Of a stretch of DNA of 10,474 nucleotides, positions 9,018-10,474 are shown in pieces (position 1 is the stretch's first letter; the number at the start of each line of letters is the position of its first letter). Source of the DNA: Actinomycetales bacterium (lineage in GTDB: Bacteria; Actinomycetota; Actinomycetes; Actinomycetales; Cellulomonadaceae); contig JAAZAC010000030.1 in NCBI GenBank assembly GCA_012514545.1, forward strand, positions 1 through 10,474, written 5' to 3'. A model generated the notes under the pieces. That model did not search any database. It had not been told where the DNA came from and saw only the letters and a list, made by a program, of their open reading frames with translations. Made by a program: the position numbers and the translations under genes.

Positions 9018-9683
9018 TCAGTGCCGTCGGCCCGCCGCGGGCGCGGCGTGCGCGGTGAGCTGCGCCAGCACCTCGTGGGTCGTCAGGGGCACCGGGCCCA
9101 TGCCCGCGAGCTCCCGCACGCGCTCCGGCGTCGCGCCCGAGGTCGCGTCGGTGACGACGACGGCGCGCAGGTCGTGCGACACCGCGTCGACGGCAGTGGC
9201 GCGCGGGCAGTTCGGGAAGTTGCAGCCCGCGACGACCACCGTGCCCACCCCGCGGTCGGCGAGCCAGGCGGCGAGCGGCGTGCGGAAGAACGCGGACCAG
9301 CGTGGCTTGAACAGCACGATCTCGTCGGGCCCGACCTCCTGCCAGCCGCGCGCACGCAGGAGGTCGTGGTCGAGGCGCGCCGCGCCGTCGGGCAGGAGCC
9401 CCGGGGCGATCTGCGCGCCCTCGGTGCCGGCGAGGAGCATCCGCAGCCCTGCCGCGAGGGCGTCGCGGCGCACGAGGTCGGCGTCGGCGCTGTCGGGGGA
9501 GTAGAGCCGGACGACGTGCACCACGGGGCGCCCCGCCGCGCGGAAGGCCGCCGCGAGCCGACGGAGGGCGGGGAGCGCCGCGGAGGTCCCGGCGATCGGG
9601 GTCGCCCCGCCGTCGAGCACGTCGCGCTGGACGTCGATGAGCAGCAGGGCGCTCGTGTCCCACGTCGGGTCGGTGGCCGCCAT
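9018..9683 (-). CDS. Isochorismatase-family cysteine hydrolase
   Basis: A 221-residue alpha/beta cysteine hydrolase; relatives cleave amides or vinyl ethers (nicotinamidase, isochorismatase, N-carbamoylsarcosine amidase). The family triad is present: Asp17 in LLLIDVQRD, Lys126 in LFKPRWSAFF, and the nucleophile Cys159 in NCPRATAVDA, preceded by a second cysteine, Cys154 (CNFPNC). The length is typical. The substrate cannot be told from the sequence. Its position between hisS and the Rv2578c-like gene is taken in M. tuberculosis by dhaA, so this is the variable slot of the block. The start ATG 9683 has no Shine-Dalgarno sequence but has a -10 hexamer exactly six bases upstream, which suggests a leaderless mRNA. 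Its promoter lies back-to-back with that of the radical SAM gene around a LexA-type palindrome, so the two may be co-regulated. Confidence 0.9.
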   Translation of the reverse strand: MAATDPTWDTSALLLIDVQRDVLDGGATPIAGTSAALPALRRLAAAFRAAGRPVVHVVRLYSPDSADADLVRRDALAAGLRMLLAGTEGAQIAPGLLPDGAARLDHDLLRARGWQEVGPDEIVLFKPRWSAFFRTPLAAWLADRGVGTVVVAGCNFPNCPRATAVDAVSHDLRAVVVTDATSGATPERVRELAGMGPVPLTTHEVLAQLTAHAAPAAGRRH

Positions 9684-9689
9684 GGCGCG

Positions 9690-9695
9690 AGGCTA
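9690..9695 (-). promoter_or_regulatory. Candidate -10 element, leaderless start of the isochorismatase-family gene
   Basis: TAGCCT on the minus strand is followed by six bases and then ATG 9683. A weak -35 candidate TTCGGA sits 18 bases further upstream, at 9714-9719. Its proximal four bases (9716-9719) fall inside the LexA-type palindrome. Confidence 0.55.
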
Positions 9696-9703
9696 GCAAG
9701 CCC

Positions 9704-9732
9704 TTGACCGCGGTCCGAACACGTGTTCGACT
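9704..9732 (+). promoter_or_regulatory. Promoter of the radical SAM gene (TTGACC - 17 bp - TCGACT)
   Basis: TTGACC at 9704-9709 matches the -35 consensus in five of six positions. After a 17-bp spacer comes TCGACT at 9727-9732, which is one base from TAGACT-type -10 elements. Six bases later is ATG 9739, so the transcript would again be leaderless. The LexA-type palindrome fills most of the spacer and overlaps the first three bases of the -10, a layout suited to repression. Confidence 0.65.
9716..9729. promoter_or_regulatory. LexA (SOS) box
   Basis: CGAACACGTGTTCG is a perfect 14-bp palindrome. It matches every position of the consensus CGAACRNRYGTTYG known for Bacillus and mycobacterial LexA boxes. 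It lies in the 55-bp gap between two divergent genes, inside the core promoter of the rightward gene and touching the predicted -35 of the leftward one. Confidence 0.85.
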
Positions 9733-9738
9733 CATGGC

Positions 9739-10474
9739 ATGCGGTGGGACGGCCGGCAGGTGGGCGCGGACGACGACGCCGTGCTGCCCGGCCTCGGGCT
9801 CGCCGGGCTCGTGCGGAGCGTGCGCACCCCCGAGTTCGCGGGCGTGACCTTCCACGAGGTCCTGGCGCGCACGGCGATCAACCGGGTGGCGGCGCCGATG
9901 CCGTTCCGCTGGTCGCTCAACCCGATGCGGGGCTGCCTGCACGGCTGCGCCTTCTGCTACGCGCGGCGCACGCACGAGTTCCTCGACCTCGGGCCCGGCG
10001 AGGACTTCTCCCGGCAGGTCGTCGTGAAGACGAACGTCGCCGAGGTGCTGCGTGCGGAGCTCGCGCGGCCGTCGTGGGCGCGCGAGCACGTCGCCGTCGG
10101 GACGATCAGCGACCCGTACCAGCGCGCGGAGGGCCGCTACCGGCTCATGCCCGACGTCGTCGCCGCGTTCGCCGACGGGCGGACGCCCTTCTCCGTGACG
10201 ACGCGCGGCACCCTGCTGCGGCGGGACCTGCCGCTGCTCGCCGGCGCCGCGATGCGCGTGGCGGTGGGCGTGAACGTGTCGCTCGGGCTGCTCGACGAGC
10301 GGTTGGCCCGCGCGCTCGAGCCGGGCGCCCCGAGCCCGCGCGCCCGGCTGGACCTCGTCGCCGCGGTCCGCGCGGCCGGGCTGCCGTGCCACGTGTTCGT
10401 GGCGCCCGTGCTGCCGTGGCTCACCGACGACCCGCGGGCCCTGGACGAGCTGCTCGGCGCCGTCGTGGCCGCCG
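9739..10474 (+). CDS. Rv2578c-family radical SAM protein, 5' part (3' end outside window)
   Basis: Predicted [4Fe-4S] radical S-adenosylmethionine enzyme of the COG1533 group, which includes spore photoproduct lyase SplB and is often named DNA repair photolyase. The true reaction of this family is unknown to me. The window holds 245 complete codons of an expected 340 or so. It opens MRWDGRQ, a family-typical N-terminus, then LVRSVRTPEFAGVTFHEVLA. The cluster motif CLHGCAFC (CxxxCxxC) uses Cys66, Cys70 and Cys73 and is followed by YARRTHEFLD. VVVKTNV, TISDPYQRAEGRY (DPYQ at 125-128) and TTRGTLLRRD (from 154) are all family segments, and the match to M. tuberculosis Rv2578c as I recall it is strong. 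I prefer ATG 9739 over ATG 9734, which is in another frame. The promoter carries a LexA box, pointing to DNA-damage control. Confidence 0.93.
   Translation, partial: MRWDGRQVGADDDAVLPGLGLAGLVRSVRTPEFAGVTFHEVLARTAINRVAAPMPFRWSLNPMRGCLHGCAFCYARRTHEFLDLGPGEDFSRQVVVKTNVAEVLRAELARPSWAREHVAVGTISDPYQRAEGRYRLMPDVVAAFADGRTPFSVTTRGTLLRRDLPLLAGAAMRVAVGVNVSLGLLDERLARALEPGAPSPRARLDLVAAVRAAGLPCHVFVAPVLPWLTDDPRALDELLGAVVAA

Noticed and set aside
9734..9736. ATG 9734 as the start of the radical SAM gene
   Set aside because: It is in a different frame from the conserved motifs and gives a Pro/Ser/Gly-rich nonsense product.
8869..10392. 507-codon minus-strand frame over the isochorismatase and radical SAM genes
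   Set aside because: It is a shadow frame. The radical SAM family motifs are on the plus strand and the isochorismatase triad is in another minus-strand frame.

Overview
The window is a gene-dense, very high-GC chromosomal segment whose codons end almost always in G or C. Protein motifs and gene order point to an actinobacterium. The HisRS type, with a DLTVPFARY-type motif, fits Micrococcales, for example a Cellulomonas or Promicromonospora relative; this placement is inferred. The order secF - apt - rel - (cyclophilin on the opposite strand) - metallo-beta-lactamase fold hydrolase - hisS - (one variable gene) - Rv2578c-like radical SAM closely follows the Mycobacterium tuberculosis block from secF to Rv2578c. 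The window is therefore conserved core chromosome, not an island. No mobile element, tRNA, rRNA or CRISPR array is visible.

Layout. (1) 1-1513 (+): the 3' part of secF, overlapping apt by 4 bp (GTGA). (2) 1644-4076 (+): a full-length bifunctional (p)ppGpp synthetase/hydrolase with its own -10-like element and a strong ribosome binding site. (3) 4120-6722 (-): a two-gene unit read towards rel, made of a membrane-anchored cyclophilin-type PPIase followed, with a 4-bp overlap, by a large DUF349 protein with a repetitive acidic N-terminus. (4) 6886-8975 (+): a divergent unit of a glyoxalase-II-like hydrolase and hisS, apparently starting from a leaderless promoter. (5) 9018-9683 (-): a cysteine hydrolase of the isochorismatase family. 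(6) 9739 to the window edge (+): the 5' part of a COG1533/SplB-like radical SAM gene of the Rv2578c family.

The part most worth following is the 55-bp divergent gap 9684-9738. It holds a perfect 14-bp palindrome, CGAACACGTGTTCG, which matches the Gram-positive/actinobacterial LexA (SOS) box consensus at every position. It lies between the -35 and -10 elements of the radical SAM promoter and reaches the predicted -35 of the isochorismatase-family gene. Both genes look leaderless, with exactly 6 nt between the -10 hexamer and the start codon. The simplest reading is a LexA-controlled divergent promoter driving a radical SAM enzyme related to spore photoproduct lyase, that is, a possible DNA-damage-response enzyme of unknown substrate.

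The other genes are housekeeping: protein export (SecF), adenine salvage (Apt), stringent response (Rel), extracytoplasmic protein folding (cyclophilin), detoxification or thioester hydrolysis (MBL fold) and translation (HisRS).
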